Assembly: GCA_963781895.1 (NCBI GenBank)
Contig: CAWAIM010000031.1
Location: 164,123-228,122, forward strand
DNA: 64,000 nucleotides
Reading direction: 5' to 3'
DNA from: Roseiarcus sp963781895
GTDB lineage: Bacteria > Pseudomonadota > Alphaproteobacteria > Rhizobiales > Beijerinckiaceae
Under the pieces are notes generated by a model. That model was not told the origin of the DNA. It saw only the letters and a list, made by a program, of their open reading frames with translations, and searched no databases. Both the position numbers and the translations under genes were made by a program. Below, piece by piece: positions 55,673-64,000 of the stretch. Positions within the stretch are counted from its first letter, which is position 1. Every line of letters starts with the position of its first letter.

Positions 55673-56660
55673 CGCCGATTGCTCCCCTCATCGAAGCGTT
55701 CCTCGACGAGACGCTCGCGCGCCAGCGGGGTGTCAGCCGGCATACGCGCGACTCCTATGCCGTAAGCTTCCAGTTGCTCTTCATGTTCGCTGCGAAAAGG
55801 CTGAAGGTCTCGCCGTCGGCGCTGACGCTGGAGCAACTCGACGCCGGCCTCATCAGCGCCTTCCTCGAGCATCTCGAGGATGACCGCAAAAACGCGCCGG
55901 TGACGCGCAACGTCCGGCTGGCGGCCATCAAGTCCTTCTTCCGCTTCCTCGAATACAGGCAGCCGGCGGCCCTGGAGCATGTCCGCCGCGTCCTGGCGAT
56001 CCCGTTCAAGAAGACGGATCAGCGTCTGGTCCCCTATCTTCTAGCGAGCAGGAGTTGCAGGCCGTGCTCGACGCTCCGGATCCCGCCACACGCGACGGCG
56101 TCCGCGACCGGGCCATGCTGCATCTGGCGGTTTGTGCGGGCCTGCGCGTGTCCGAACTGACGGGGTTGAAGCTCGACGACATCGACCTGCCGTCGATGAG
56201 CATTCGTGTTCTCGGCAAGGGGCGACGGGAACGGACGCTCCCGCTGTGGAAGACCACCGCCGCGGCCCTGCGCGCCTGGCTCGCCGTTCGCGGCCGGATC
56301 GCAGCCCCCGAGGTGTTCGTCAACGCCCGGGGAGAGCCGCTGAGCCGATGGGGCTTCGCGTATCTGCTCAAACAGCATGCAGCGACCGCCGCTCGAGCGC
56401 ATCCCGGCCTCGGCAAGAAACGCGTCTCGCCCCACGTGCTCAGGCACACCTGCGCAATGATCGTCCTGCAGGCGACGCAGGACATCCGGAAGGTGTCGCT
56501 GTGGCTCGGGCACGCCACTCTGACGACCACGGAAATCTACACGCGCGGCGATCCGACAGAGAAGCTCGACGCCATGGAATCGATCGTTCCGCCGCATCTG
56601 CGGCGCGGCGCGTTCCAGCCGTCCGACAAGCTGATCGCGCTCCTCAGGCGCTCCTCGTAA
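55669..56660 (+). CDS. RIT tyrosine recombinase C, one frameshift
   Basis: About 330 aa when corrected. The N-terminal SAM-like domain is FLDETLARQRGVSRHTRDSYAVSF; catalytic Arg is in AGLRVSELTGL, His-x-x-Arg in HVLRHTCAMIVL, His in WLGHATLTTTEIYTRG with the Tyr nucleophile. Between VPYL and SEQELQAVLDAP (about 56040) the sequence CTTCTAGC has either two surplus bases or one missing, so this shift differs from the single insertions elsewhere. ATGA overlap with B. Confidence 0.85.
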
Positions 56661-56708
56661 TGGAGAGCCGGATTGGCGGCGGAGGACGCAAGAGCGCGAC
56701 CAAGCCGC

Positions 56709-56747
56709 CGCCAACTCCCCATTACTCGAATGTGCCCATAAGGCAGG
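56709..56747 (-). repeat. RIT right inverted repeat
   Basis: On the minus strand CCTGCCTTATGGGCAC, then ATTCG, then AGTAATGGGGAGTTGGCG. Inverted partner of 53384-53421. Confidence 0.9.
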
Positions 56748-56951
56748 AGTTGTAGGCGATCGCGCTCGTGCGCGCAGTCCTCGCAGCGCTCGACGTGTCC
56801 GCCGAGCGCGGCCGTGCGACAGGTCTCGATCGCCGACATGACCTTCAACTGGGCGAGGCTCACGTGACCGGCGTTGGCCTTGCGCCACGCCGCCCCGTGG
56901 GCGCGAAAGACGTCGGCGACCTCGAGGCGAGGCCGCGCCACGCGGCCGTGG

Positions 56952-57828
56952 TCAGGCGGGCGGCGTTTTCTTCGTCAGCTTGATGTCCAGCCGGTCCAGC
57001 GGACTCTTGATGTCGCGGACCGTGCTGATGGCGACGCGGGTGTAGAGCGCGGTCGTCTCGAGCTTCGCGTGGCCCAACAACACCTGGATCACGCGAATAT
57101 CGACGCCCTGTTCGAGCAGGTGGGTGGCGAAAGCTGTGCCGCAGCGTATGAGGCGACACGCGCTTGGAGATTCCGGCCAGGTCTTTGGCGGCGGTGACGG
57201 CGCGGTTGAGCTGACGCGCGGTCACCGGATTGATCGGGTTCTGGCCGGGAAACAGCCAGACCTGCGGCCGCGCCGCCTTCCACCATTCGCGCAGGAGCTG
57301 GAGCAGTTGGGGCGACAGCATCACATCGCGATCCCGCTGTCCCTTGCCCTGCTCGACCCGGAGCATCATGCGCCCACTGTCGATGTCGGACACCTTCAGA
57401 TTCGCGACCTCGGACACCCGCAGGCCCGCGCCATAGGCGACGCTGAGCGCGGCCTTGTACTTGAGGCCGGGCGCGGCCTCGAGGAGACGCGCCACCTCCT
57501 CCGGGCTCAGCACGATCGGCGCCCTTCGCGGCTCGTTCACGAGCCTCAGAGGACGAACGAGGTCGGGCCGTTCGAGCGTCTCGGTGAAGAAGAACCGCAA
57601 CGCGGAGATGGCGGAATTGATGGTCGGCGCGCCGATCTGTTGCTGGGCCATGTGCAGTTGAAAGCGGCGAAGGTCCTCGCTCGTCGCCGTATCCGGAGAA
57701 CGGCCGAGGAACTCCGTGAAGGTCCTCACGTGCCGGACGTAGTCCTTCTGAACCTTCTCCTTGAACCGCCGCGCCGTCATGTCCTCGATCATGCGCTGCC
57801 GCAGCAGGCTGATGGAATTGTCGGACAT
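56952..57828 (-). CDS. IS91-associated tyrosine recombinase, one frameshift
   Basis: Corrected length 291 aa. The N-terminal core-binding domain is RFKEKVQKDYVRHVRTFTEFL. The catalytic Arg is in YGAGLRVSEVANLKV, His-x-x-Arg in HTLRHSF, and after an extra C near 57160 (AGCTTTCGCC for AGCTTTGCC) come ATHLLEQG, LLGHAKLETTALYTRV with His and Tyr. It ends 11 nt before the transposase GTG. This integrase-transposase pair is the usual content of IS91 elements in Hyphomicrobiales. Confidence 0.87.
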
Positions 57829-57837
57829 CGAAAGCTC

Positions 57838-57876
57838 CTGTCTCGCATGGGGTTGAACCCCACGATCTTGAGACAG
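57838..57876. repeat. Hairpin upstream of the IS91-type integrase
   Basis: CTGTCTC (57838-57844) pairs with GAGACAG (57870-57876), enclosing an inner stem TGGGGTT-GAA-CCCCA. It lies about 10 nt upstream of the integrase start and may belong to the terminus (terIS side) of the element or to its leader. Confidence 0.5.
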
Positions 57877-57990
57877 GCCCGCGTCTTCCCGTTGTCCTTA
57901 CCCGTACACCCTCTCCGCTCGCTCGCCGCCCCTACCGCGCGAGCGGTTTAGTCCATTACTGTGGAGCGACCGACACTGGGAGCACGAGCG

Positions 57991-59127
57991 ATGCCCGAGG
58001 CCTGCGATGCGATCGTCATCGGCGCCGGTCCCGCCGGGCTCGCCACGGCGGCCTGCCTGCGGCAGCGCGGCCTCATGCCCGTCATCCTGGAGAAGGCGAA
58101 CGCGGTCGGGGCCGTCTGGCGACGCCATTACGACCGAGCTCCATCTGCACACCGATCGTGGACATTCCGGCCTGCCCGGCCTGCAGATGCCGTCGTCCTT
58201 CGGCCGCTATCCGTCGCGCGCGCAGGTGGTCGCCTATCTCGAGAGCTACGCAGACAGGTTCGACCTGAAACCCGTCTTCGACGCGCCGGTCCAGGCGGTT
58301 CGCCGCGACGGGCGGGGTGGCGCGCCGAAACCGGCGCAGACGCGTTCAGCGCCCCGGTCGTCGTCGTGTCGACCGGTTCGGCCGACTACCCCTATTCGCC
58401 GACCTGGCCCGGCATGGAGACGTTCGGCGGCGAGATCCTCCATTCGAGCCTCTATCGCCATCCGGCGCCCTTCGCCGGAAAACGCGCGCTCGTCGTCGGA
58501 TTCGGCAATTCAGGCGGCGAAATCGCGCTCGACCTGGCGGAGGCCGGCGTCGATGTCACGCTCTCGGTGCGCGGGCCGGTCAACATTTTGCCGCGCGACC
58601 TGCTCGGCCTGCCGATCATGACCTGGGCGATCGCCCAGAGCCGCCTGCCCGCCCGCGTCGCCGACGCGTTCAACGCGCCGGTGATCCGCCTTGCCGTCGG
58701 CTCGATCGAGAAGCTGGGGCTGACCCGCGCCGACAAGGGCCCGCGCCGGATGGTCGAGGAGGACGGCCGCATCCCGCTCCTTGACGTCGGCACGGTCGCG
58801 ATGATCCGCGCCGGCCGGATCAAGGTGCGAGGCGACATCGCGCGCTTCGAAGCGAAGACGGTCGTTTTCACGCAATCGCCGCCGGAGCCTTTCTACGCGG
58901 TCATTCTGGCGACGGGCTTCCGGCCCGACCTGCGGGGCCTCCTGCCCGACGCGAAGGGCGTGCTCACCGACGCCGGCGCTCCGCTCGTCAGCGGCGCCGC
59001 GACCGCCGAGCGCGGCCTCTTCTTCTGCGGCGCAATTCCGTCGCCGACCGGCCAGTTTCGCCAGATCGGGATCGAGGCGGCGCATATCGCCGAGGCCGTA
59101 GCGGCGGACCGTTCGCTCAGCGCCTGA
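57991..59127 (+). CDS. Flavin-containing monooxygenase-like oxidoreductase, two frameshifts
   Basis: About 378 aa. The FAD site is AIVIGAGPAGLATAACL at the N-terminus, and the NADP site is ALVVGFGNSGGEIALDL near residue 170. The C-terminal ATGF motif (VILATGFRPDLRGLLP) is also a family mark. Between about 58131 (GACCG[A]GCTCC) and about 58315 the correct reading is in another frame: LHLHTDRGHSGLPGLQMP, FGRYPSRAQVVAYLESYA. The pattern fits YUCCA/CzcO-like monooxygenases. The substrate is unknown, and no metal genes are adjacent. Confidence 0.8.
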   Translation: MPEACDAIVIGAGPAGLATAACLRQRGLMPVILEKANAVGAVWRRHYDRAPSAHRSWTFRPARPADAVVLRPLSVARAGGRLSRELRRQVRPETRLRRAGPGGSPRRAGWRAETGADAFSAPVVVVSTGSADYPYSPTWPGMETFGGEILHSSLYRHPAPFAGKRALVVGFGNSGGEIALDLAEAGVDVTLSVRGPVNILPRDLLGLPIMTWAIAQSRLPARVADAFNAPVIRLAVGSIEKLGLTRADKGPRRMVEEDGRIPLLDVGTVAMIRAGRIKVRGDIARFEAKTVVFTQSPPEPFYAVILATGFRPDLRGLLPDAKGVLTDAGAPLVSGAATAERGLFFCGAIPSPTGQFRQIGIEAAHIAEAVAADRSLSA

Positions 59128-59259
59128 GGACCCTGCCGGGCGGCCGACTCATTGCCGGATCATCGACAAGCGGTCAGAATTCACCGCTGGCCGCGCCGAT
59201 ATCCGTCCCTAACAGATTCGGGCTCGGGAACGGCGCATGCATTCACCCTGGAGGCGCCC

Positions 59260-60283
59260 ATGAAGTTCGTCCTGCTGCTCGCCGCGGCGGCGCCCCTGGC
59301 GGGAGCAGCGTCAACTCGCGCGCCGGAGCCCGCCATTGCGGTCACGCCCGACAATTTCCCGCGCGCCGAGTCGGATCTCTATTTCGCCAGCGCCGTGAAG
59401 GATGGTGGGCTCGGCAAATTCCGCCACCGACGCGAGCCGACCGCGCTCGACCGGCAGACCGTCACGCGGATGAACCGCGACACGCTCTATTCCGGGGCCG
59501 TGTTCGATCTCGACGCCGGCCCGGTGACGATCACCCTTCCCGACGCCGGCGGGCGCTTCATGTCGATGCAGACCGTGGACGAGGACGCCTATACGGACAA
59601 AGTCGTGTACGGCCCCGGGCGCACCACGCTGACGAAGGACGAGATCGGCACACGCTACGTGCTCGCCGCCGTACGCATCTTCGTCGACGCCGGCGATCCG
59701 AAGGACGTCGCCGCCGTCAACGCCCTGCAGGATGCGATCAAGGTCGAGCAGCCGGGCGGCCCCGGATTGTTTCAGGTCGCCAACTGGGACGCGTCGACTC
59801 AGGTCGACGTGCGCACGGCGTTGATCGTACTGGCCGAGACGCTGCCCGACGCGAAGGGCATGTTCGGTCCCCGCAACGGCGCCGACCCGGTGCGCCGCCT
59901 CATCGGCTCGGGCGCGGCCTGGGGCGGCATCCCGGAAAAAGAGGCGCTCTATCTGAACGTGACGCCTCCCGGCAACGACGGCAGGATGATCCACAAGCTC
60001 ACCGTCAAGGATGTTCCAGTCGACGGTTTCTGGTCGATCAGCGTCTACGACGGCGACGGCCGCTTCGCGCCGAACCCGCAGAAGGCCTATACAGTCAACA
60101 GCGTCGCGGCGAAGACCGAACCCGACGGCTCCGTCGTCGTCCAGTTCGGCGGCTGCGACGGCAAGATCGCCAATTGCCTGCCGACCCCGCCCGACTGGAG
60201 CTACATGGTCCGCCTGTACCGGCCCCGTCCCGAGAATTCTGAGCGGCGCGTGGACGTTCCCTCAGCCGCGGGCGGTTCCATAG
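59260..60283 (+). CDS. DUF1254/DUF1214 exported protein, one frameshift near the end
   Basis: Corrected length 340 aa, with a signal peptide (MKFVLLLAAAAPLAGAAS). DUF1254 marks are the FPRAESDLYFASAVK start, TVTRMNRDTLYSGAVFDLDAGPVTITLPD, and DUF1214-like GFWSISVYDGDGRFAPNPQKAY. At about 60234 one extra A (GAGAATTCT for GAGATTCT) disrupts the ending; the corrected tail PEILSGAWTFPQPRAVP is the family's usual C-terminus. The ribosome site GGAGGCG precedes the ATG. Function unknown; probably periplasmic. Confidence 0.82.
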
Positions 60284-60956
60284 AGCGCGACGCCACCTCG
60301 TCCAGCCGCCCTCGGTGGCCGGACTGAGCCGTCCGGCTGGGATGCGGCTCCTGCGGGCGGTCGTTCCGCTGAACCGAAAGCTCGACGACGAACCCTAAGC
60401 CCGCGCCAGGCCGCTCGGCCCGGAATTGGCGGCGGATGGGGTCCCTGATCGGGCCGAGGCTTTCTCCGTTTTTCACTGTTACGCCCCGCGAAGCAGCCGG
60501 AACAAGCCGTCTTCGCGGCTCATGAACCGGAAAACATCGCGCAATGTCAATATGTTATCGCGGTAACATACACGAGTCTGACAAGTACAAATAACAGCGA
60601 ATTTATTTCGCCGCATCAGCGAATTTATTTCGCGGATCAGGGACGAAATTGGCCGGAACAGGGAGCCGCTTGCGCGGCCGATTTTTGGCGTGGCCGCGAG
60701 CGTTTCGAGCGCAAGCCCGAGTCAGCTCCGCCGCGACACGGATGGCGAAAACCCTGCGCCGCGAGCAGCCCGTCCGGCCCCGCCTCGGCGCAGTGCAGCG
60801 TGACGCCGTTGGCCGAGACGAAGCTGAACCGAATGGCGGGGTCCGTCTTCAATGAGTTCGATCCAGACCGGGTCCAGCTAGCGTCCTGACCGCGCCGGCG
60901 GAAACACGGCTTTGGCGGACGCAGCCGCCGAACGCGCGCCCCGCACCTGAACTCGA
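60284..60956. other. Intergenic region with operator-like palindrome and a hydrolase remnant
   Basis: It contains the palindrome at 60551-60570, a direct repeat CAGCGAATTTATTTCGC (60595-60611 and 60617-60633) and, on the minus strand at about 60715-60855, a relic reading IRFSFVSANGVTLHCAEAGP, the N-terminus of an alpha/beta hydrolase of the epoxide hydrolase type that breaks off before the nucleophile. The centre is more AT-rich than the flanks. Confidence 0.55.
60551..60570. promoter_or_regulatory. LacI/GntR-type operator-like palindrome
   Basis: TATGTTATCGCGGTAACATA is a 20-bp palindrome with a single mismatched pair. The TGTTAxCG-CGxTAACA pattern resembles operators of LacI-family sugar regulators. 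The gene it would control toward the left on the minus strand is not obvious, and the hydrolase relic begins about 285 nt to the right. Confidence 0.45.
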
Positions 60957-61667
60957 TCACGTTCCGAGGAGTTCCTCAACCCAGGCCGGGACCGTCTCGC
61001 TCGCGGGGCCGTAGCGCGCTTCGTCGAAGCAATGAGCGTTGTCGGCCGCCTCGAGGTTGAACTCGCAGGTCGGGACGCCGAAGGCGCGGGCTTCGGCGAC
61101 AAAGCCGGCCGCCGGATAGACCGCGCCCGAGGTGCCGATCGCGACGAAGAGATCGGCGTTGCGCATGGCGCGGTCGATGTCGTCGAGATGGAGCGGCATT
61201 TCGCCGAACCAGACGACATGCGGGCGCAGGCCCCCTCTACGGCCGCAGTCGGGGCAGGCGTACGAAACGGTCAGATCGCCGGTCCAGGGATGGACCGAAT
61301 CGCAAAGCAGGCAGCGCGCCTTCAGGAGTTCGCCATGCATGTGCAAGACCCGCCGCGATCCCGCCCGCTCGTGCAGATCGTCGATGTTCTGCGTGACCAG
61401 CGTCAGGCGGCCGCCCTCCGCCGCGAGCGCTCCTTCGAGCCGCGCCAGCGCGAAATGCGCCGCGTTCGGCGCCGCCTTCAGAAGGTTGCGCCGCCGTGCG
61501 TCGTAGAAAGCGAGAACGGACTCGGGATCGCGGGCGAAGGCCTCGGGCGTCGCGAGCTTCATCGGGTCGAACCGCGTCGAAAGCCCCTCGCCCTGTCGCG
61601 GAACGTGCCCAGCCCGCTCTCGGCGGAGACGCCGGCGCCGGTCAGGACGAAGAATTCGTCTCGGCAT
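60957..61667 (-). CDS. Sirtuin NAD-dependent deacylase, frameshifted near the N-terminus
   Basis: A CobB-type sirtuin of about 235 aa. With one extra C removed after MPRRIL the reading is VLTGAGVSAESGLGTFRD, the NAD-binding motif. The main frame is recovered at GEGLSTRFDPMKLATPEAF (a two-base surplus or one-base loss near 61580). TQNIDDLHERAG and catalytic His in HMHGE follow, then zinc Cys pairs in CLLCD and CPDCG, then RPHVVWFGEMP and IGTSGAVYPAAGF. It removes acyl groups from protein lysines. The relic hydrolase is directly downstream. Confidence 0.85.
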   Translation of the reverse strand: MPRRILRPDRRRRLRRERAGHVPRQGEGLSTRFDPMKLATPEAFARDPESVLAFYDARRRNLLKAAPNAAHFALARLEGALAAEGGRLTLVTQNIDDLHERAGSRRVLHMHGELLKARCLLCDSVHPWTGDLTVSYACPDCGRRGGLRPHVVWFGEMPLHLDDIDRAMRNADLFVAIGTSGAVYPAAGFVAEARAFGVPTCEFNLEAADNAHCFDEARYGPASETVPAWVEELLGT

Positions 61668-61881
61668 GGCCGGATGTGCTAACGGCCCGGACCGGCGGCG
61701 TAAAGTCCGCGACGGGAATCTCGCGAGATGCTGGAGCCCGGAGGAAAGAGTCGTCGTCGGGCAAGTTCCGACAGGCTGGAGGTCGCCCGCCGCCAAAAGC
61801 TGGCCGGGCTTAACACGATGGACGGTCAATAGGAGGGCCGGCGAGGTTGCTGCGGCGTTCTCGCATCGGGGAGGTCGCGCG

Positions 61882-63105
61882 ATGAGCAAGCCGCTGCTGT
61901 TTCCCGAGGACGTCCAGTTCTGGTACGAGACTGCTGCGCGTCCTCGGCGCGGACGAATATGGCGGGAGCCAGTTCGGCGAGGTCCTGGCGACGTCGGAGC
62001 GCATCAAGCCCGGCGACTACGACAGCTGGTACGACGCCTGGAACGCGACCGCCGAGGCGACCGCGAAGGAGGCCGATTCTCAACTTGCCCGCGGCCATCG
62101 CGTCAGCGCCAGTGACGGCTTTCTGCGCGCGTCGAATTACTACCGGTCGTTCGAGCTTCTTGCCTGCACGGCAACCCCCGGGATCGAAGGGTCGCGCATG
62201 CTTACGAAAGGGCCGTCGGCGCCTACAAAGCATGCGCCGGCTTGTTCGATCCTCCGATCGAAACGGTGGAGATCCCTACGAAGGCACGACGCTGCCGGGT
62301 TACTTCCACCGGCCCGACCTAAGGCCGGAGCCGCGCCCGATCGTGATCATGCACAGCGGGTTCGATGGCTCGGCCGAGGAGATGCATGTGTTCGGCGCCC
62401 GGGCGGCGGTCGAGCGCGGCTACAACGCCCTTGTCTTCGATGGTCCCGGCCAGTTCGGCCCCGTTCACAGGGAGGGTCTGACCTTCCGGCCGGACTGGGA
62501 AAAGGTTGTCACCCCGGTTTTCGATTTCGCCTTGACCCTCCCGGCCGTCGACCCGAAGCGGATCGCCCTGATGGGGGCGAGCCTCGGCGGTGTGCTCGCC
62601 CCGCGCGCCGCAGCCTTCGAAAAGCGACTTGCTGCCTTGATCGCCAACGACGGCCTCTACGACTACGGCGCGGCGCAGCTGGCGGGCGCGCCCCCCGAAC
62701 AGCGCGCGGACGCCCTACGCCTGATCAAGGCCGACCACGCGCCGGAGATGGATGCGGCGCTCGAGGCAATCATGAAGTCCCGGCCGACGGCGCGCTGGGC
62801 CTTCACGCACGGCATGTACGTCACCGGCACGGCGAGCCCGCGGACCTATCTCGCCGCCTCGCTGGCCTTCAACGTCAGGGACGGGATCGCCGAGGCCATA
62901 GCTTGTCCGAACTCTCGTCTGCGACGCCGAGGGCGACCTGTTCTTCAAGGGCCAGCCGAAGGAACTTTACGACCACCTGACATGCCCGAAGACGATGATT
63001 GTCTTCACCGAGGCGGAAGGCGCCGGCGCTCACTGCCAGGTCGGCGCGAGCCGCCTCGCTTTCGCTCGCATCTACGACTGGCTGGCCGAAACCCTGGCCA
63101 GATGA
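61882..63105 (+). CDS. Alpha/beta hydrolase (dipeptidyl-aminopeptidase/FrsA-like), several frameshifts
   Basis: About 405 aa as one gene. It starts MSKPLLFPEDVQFWYET; after an extra G (about 61937) LRVLGADEYGGSQFGEVLATS; then RVAHAYERAVGAYKACAGLF and TTLPGYFHRPDLRPEPRPIV. The nucleophile is Ser in LMGASLGGVLAPRAAAF, and the ending FTEAEGAGAHCQVGASRLAF contains the catalytic His. Breaks lie near 61937, 62150, 62275 and 62910. The N-terminal helical cap fits hydrolases of the pseudooxynicotine-hydrolase/FrsA-like group. Confidence 0.75.
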
Positions 63106-63195
63106 TGCGCCCGCAGCGGGAAGGTCGACGCCGCTCGGCGATGATATCGACCTGTCGGCGCGGATCGGCTGAAGCCAATCCCATTTGCCCATGCG

Positions 63196-63663
63196 TCACC
63201 GCGCCCTCCGCATGCGCGCAGGCAGCCTCCCGATCAGCCGCGTCAGCTCGGACACCTCCTCGGGCGCCCAATCGCTGAAAATCGAGCGGAACATCCGCTC
63301 CCGCGCGACGTCGATGCGCTCGGTCATCATTCCGCCCTCGGGGGTCACGATGGCGCGGCGGGTGCGGCGGTCGTCGACGCTTTCGACGCGCGTGACGAGG
63401 CCCAGGCTTTCAAGCTTGCCAAGCTGACGGCTGACGGTCGTGTGGTCGCGATTCACGCCGGCGGCAAGTTCGACGACCCCGATTGGCCCGAAGCGCTCGA
63501 TGCCGATCGCGGGAAACAAAGCGCGGTCGAGCCGGATGCCGGCAGCCGCGATGAGAGCCTCGTCGCGGTGCGGCTCGTTCATCACGCCGATGATTTCGAG
63601 CAGCGCCAAATGAAGCGCGCGGTGCTCCGGACTCATATGGGTATTTTGCTTTTTGATTGACAT
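63196..63663 (-). CDS. MarR-family transcriptional regulator
   Basis: A 155-aa winged-helix regulator. The DNA-binding segment is IGVVELAAGVNRDHTTVSRQLGKLESLGLVTR and the wing is SVDDRRTRRAIVTPEG (about residues 60-110). The ATG at 63663 has GAGGGA upstream. Divergent from the oxidoreductase gene 63 nt away, which it very likely represses through the shared promoter region. Confidence 0.88.
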   Translation of the reverse strand: MSIKKQNTHMSPEHRALHLALLEIIGVMNEPHRDEALIAAAGIRLDRALFPAIGIERFGPIGVVELAAGVNRDHTTVSRQLGKLESLGLVTRVESVDDRRTRRAIVTPEGGMMTERIDVARERMFRSIFSDWAPEEVSELTRLIGRLPARMRRAR

Positions 63664-63726
63664 CCTCGGCAATCCCTCATATCCGTGCATCATACACATG
63701 TTTCAGGAAACCGAAAGGACCTCCCC

Positions 63727-64000
63727 ATGAAAGCTGCCATCGTTCAGGGACCGGGGCGGACCCCCGCTTATGCCGAGTTCCCCGCGCCCGCTCCGGCTGA
63801 AGGGGAGCGGCTCATCAAGGTAAAGGCTGCGCCGCTGACGCATCTTGCCCGTGGCCAGGCTTCCGGCGCCCACTACAGCTCATCCGGCGCCTATCCGTTC
63901 GTCGCCGGCGTCGATGCGGTGGGTCAGTCAGGACGGCAGTCGGTCTATTTCCTCATGCCGCGCGCGCCTTACGGCGCATTCGCGGATGAGACTGTCGCGA
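63727..64000 (+). CDS. Zinc-type alcohol dehydrogenase / quinone oxidoreductase, cut by window end
   Basis: The first 91 residues of an MDR-superfamily oxidoreductase: MKAAIVQGPGRTPAYAEFPAPA, RLIKVKAAPLTHLARGQASG, YPFVAGVDAVG, FLMPRAPYGAFADETVA. The GroES-like N-terminal domain is clear; the nucleotide-binding domain is outside the window. The ribosome site AAAGGA precedes the ATG. Divergent from marR, suggesting induction by an electrophile or aromatic compound. Confidence 0.82.
   Translation, partial: MKAAIVQGPGRTPAYAEFPAPAPAEGERLIKVKAAPLTHLARGQASGAHYSSSGAYPFVAGVDAVGQSGRQSVYFLMPRAPYGAFADETVA

Larger units (their letters stand above)
53365..56741 (+). mobile_element. RIT element (recombinase in trio)
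   Basis: Three overlapping tyrosine recombinase genes (A, B, C) lie between long inverted repeats, which is the definition of a RIT element. GGCAGG flanks it on both sides (53359-53364 and 56742-56747) as a probable 6-bp target duplication inside the IS91 transposase. The left end has an extra palindrome, GGCAGGTAATGGGC-GTC-GCCCATTACCTGCC (53359-53389), not present at the right end. Confidence 0.88.
52685..56941 (-). pseudogene. IS91-family transposase, split by RIT insertion, truncated and frameshifted
   Basis: The N-terminal part (56941-56748) reads MARPRLEVADVFRAHGAAW, then CEDCAHER; with one surplus G removed it continues IAYNSC. The part at 53358-52685 continues RNRHCPKCQAAAARRWLED, PYYHVVFTLPAAIG, LHTWGSAMTHHPHVHVIVPGG (HUH-type His pair) and LSRYTHRVAISNSRL. 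Removing the RIT element and one copy of GGCAGG restores the codon at SC/RN exactly. At least two more shifts (about 53235, 53055) and loss of about 100 C-terminal residues make it dead. The start GTG lies 11 nt after the integrase stop. Confidence 0.87.

Overview
The window is about 64 kb of GC-rich chromosome from an alphaproteobacterium, most likely of the order Hyphomicrobiales (Rhizobiales). The evidence is the high GC content, a DUF2865 protein, a GT21 ceramide-glucosyltransferase-like gene, IS91-type integrase/transposase pairs, and a rhizobial-style polyol operon (ABC transporter, SorC-type regulator, FGGY kinase, mannitol-type dehydrogenase). The genus cannot be fixed from the sequence.

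Layout. (a) 1-5.6 kb: a YeiH-type exporter, then a mosaic of scars (broken TOTE-type helicase, a 221-nt stretch without one C on the + strand, truncated TacT-like acetyltransferase), then a large serine recombinase whose frame runs into tRNA-Ser(GGA), the probable integration site. (b) 5.7-9.6 kb: a small membrane protein, decamer repeats and a heavily frameshifted DNA methyltransferase. (c) 9.9-11.8 kb: two transglutaminase-like genes. (d) 11.9-18.0 kb, minus strand: a ribose-type ABC transporter with a duplicated binding protein, ending in methylthioribose kinase. (e) 18.4-26 kb: an Asn-Val repeat secreted protein, def, rmuC, a cupin, a cysteine-cluster protein, a small exported protein, a CobW/COG0523 GTPase with a WD40 partner, and a FkbM methyltransferase. 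(f) 26.2-37.3 kb: a polyol operon (kinase-phosphatase fusion, regulator, ABC transporter, mannitol-type dehydrogenase, two SDRs). (g) 37.4-41.6 kb: BON protein, glycosyltransferase, gltX, DUF2865. (h) 41.8-44.3 kb, minus strand: a compact exosortase locus with two tiny sorting-signal substrates, an exosortase and an accessory protein, partly duplicated. (i) 44.4-52.5 kb: xseA, an amidotransferase, tRNA-Glu, a lipoprotein lipase, a phosphoesterase and a PhaC-like hydrolase. (j) 52.7-57.9 kb: an IS91-type element split by a recombinase-in-trio (RIT) element. (k) 58-64 kb: flavin monooxygenase, DUF1254 protein, sirtuin, hydrolase, MarR regulator and a zinc-type oxidoreductase running off the end.

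A property of the whole window: many otherwise well-conserved genes carry one frameshift, and nearly all those I could resolve are single-base insertions. They hit housekeeping genes such as gltX. In the duplicated binding protein, the intact copy shows exactly which base is extra. This looks more like residual insertion errors in the assembly than mass gene decay. Single-shift genes are therefore annotated as CDS with the shift described, and 'pseudogene' is kept for truncated or multiply broken genes.

The most interesting candidate system is the exosortase locus. Two substrates of about 65-70 aa consist almost entirely of a signal peptide plus a C-terminal tripartite signal (VPxPEADVG, hydrophobic helix, RKRK). 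They lie beside a dedicated exosortase with Cys-Arg-His candidates and an accessory protein coupled to it by an ATGA overlap. The substrate and the 5' end of the exosortase gene have been duplicated, and an upstream block of 55 bp matches at 50 positions between copies.
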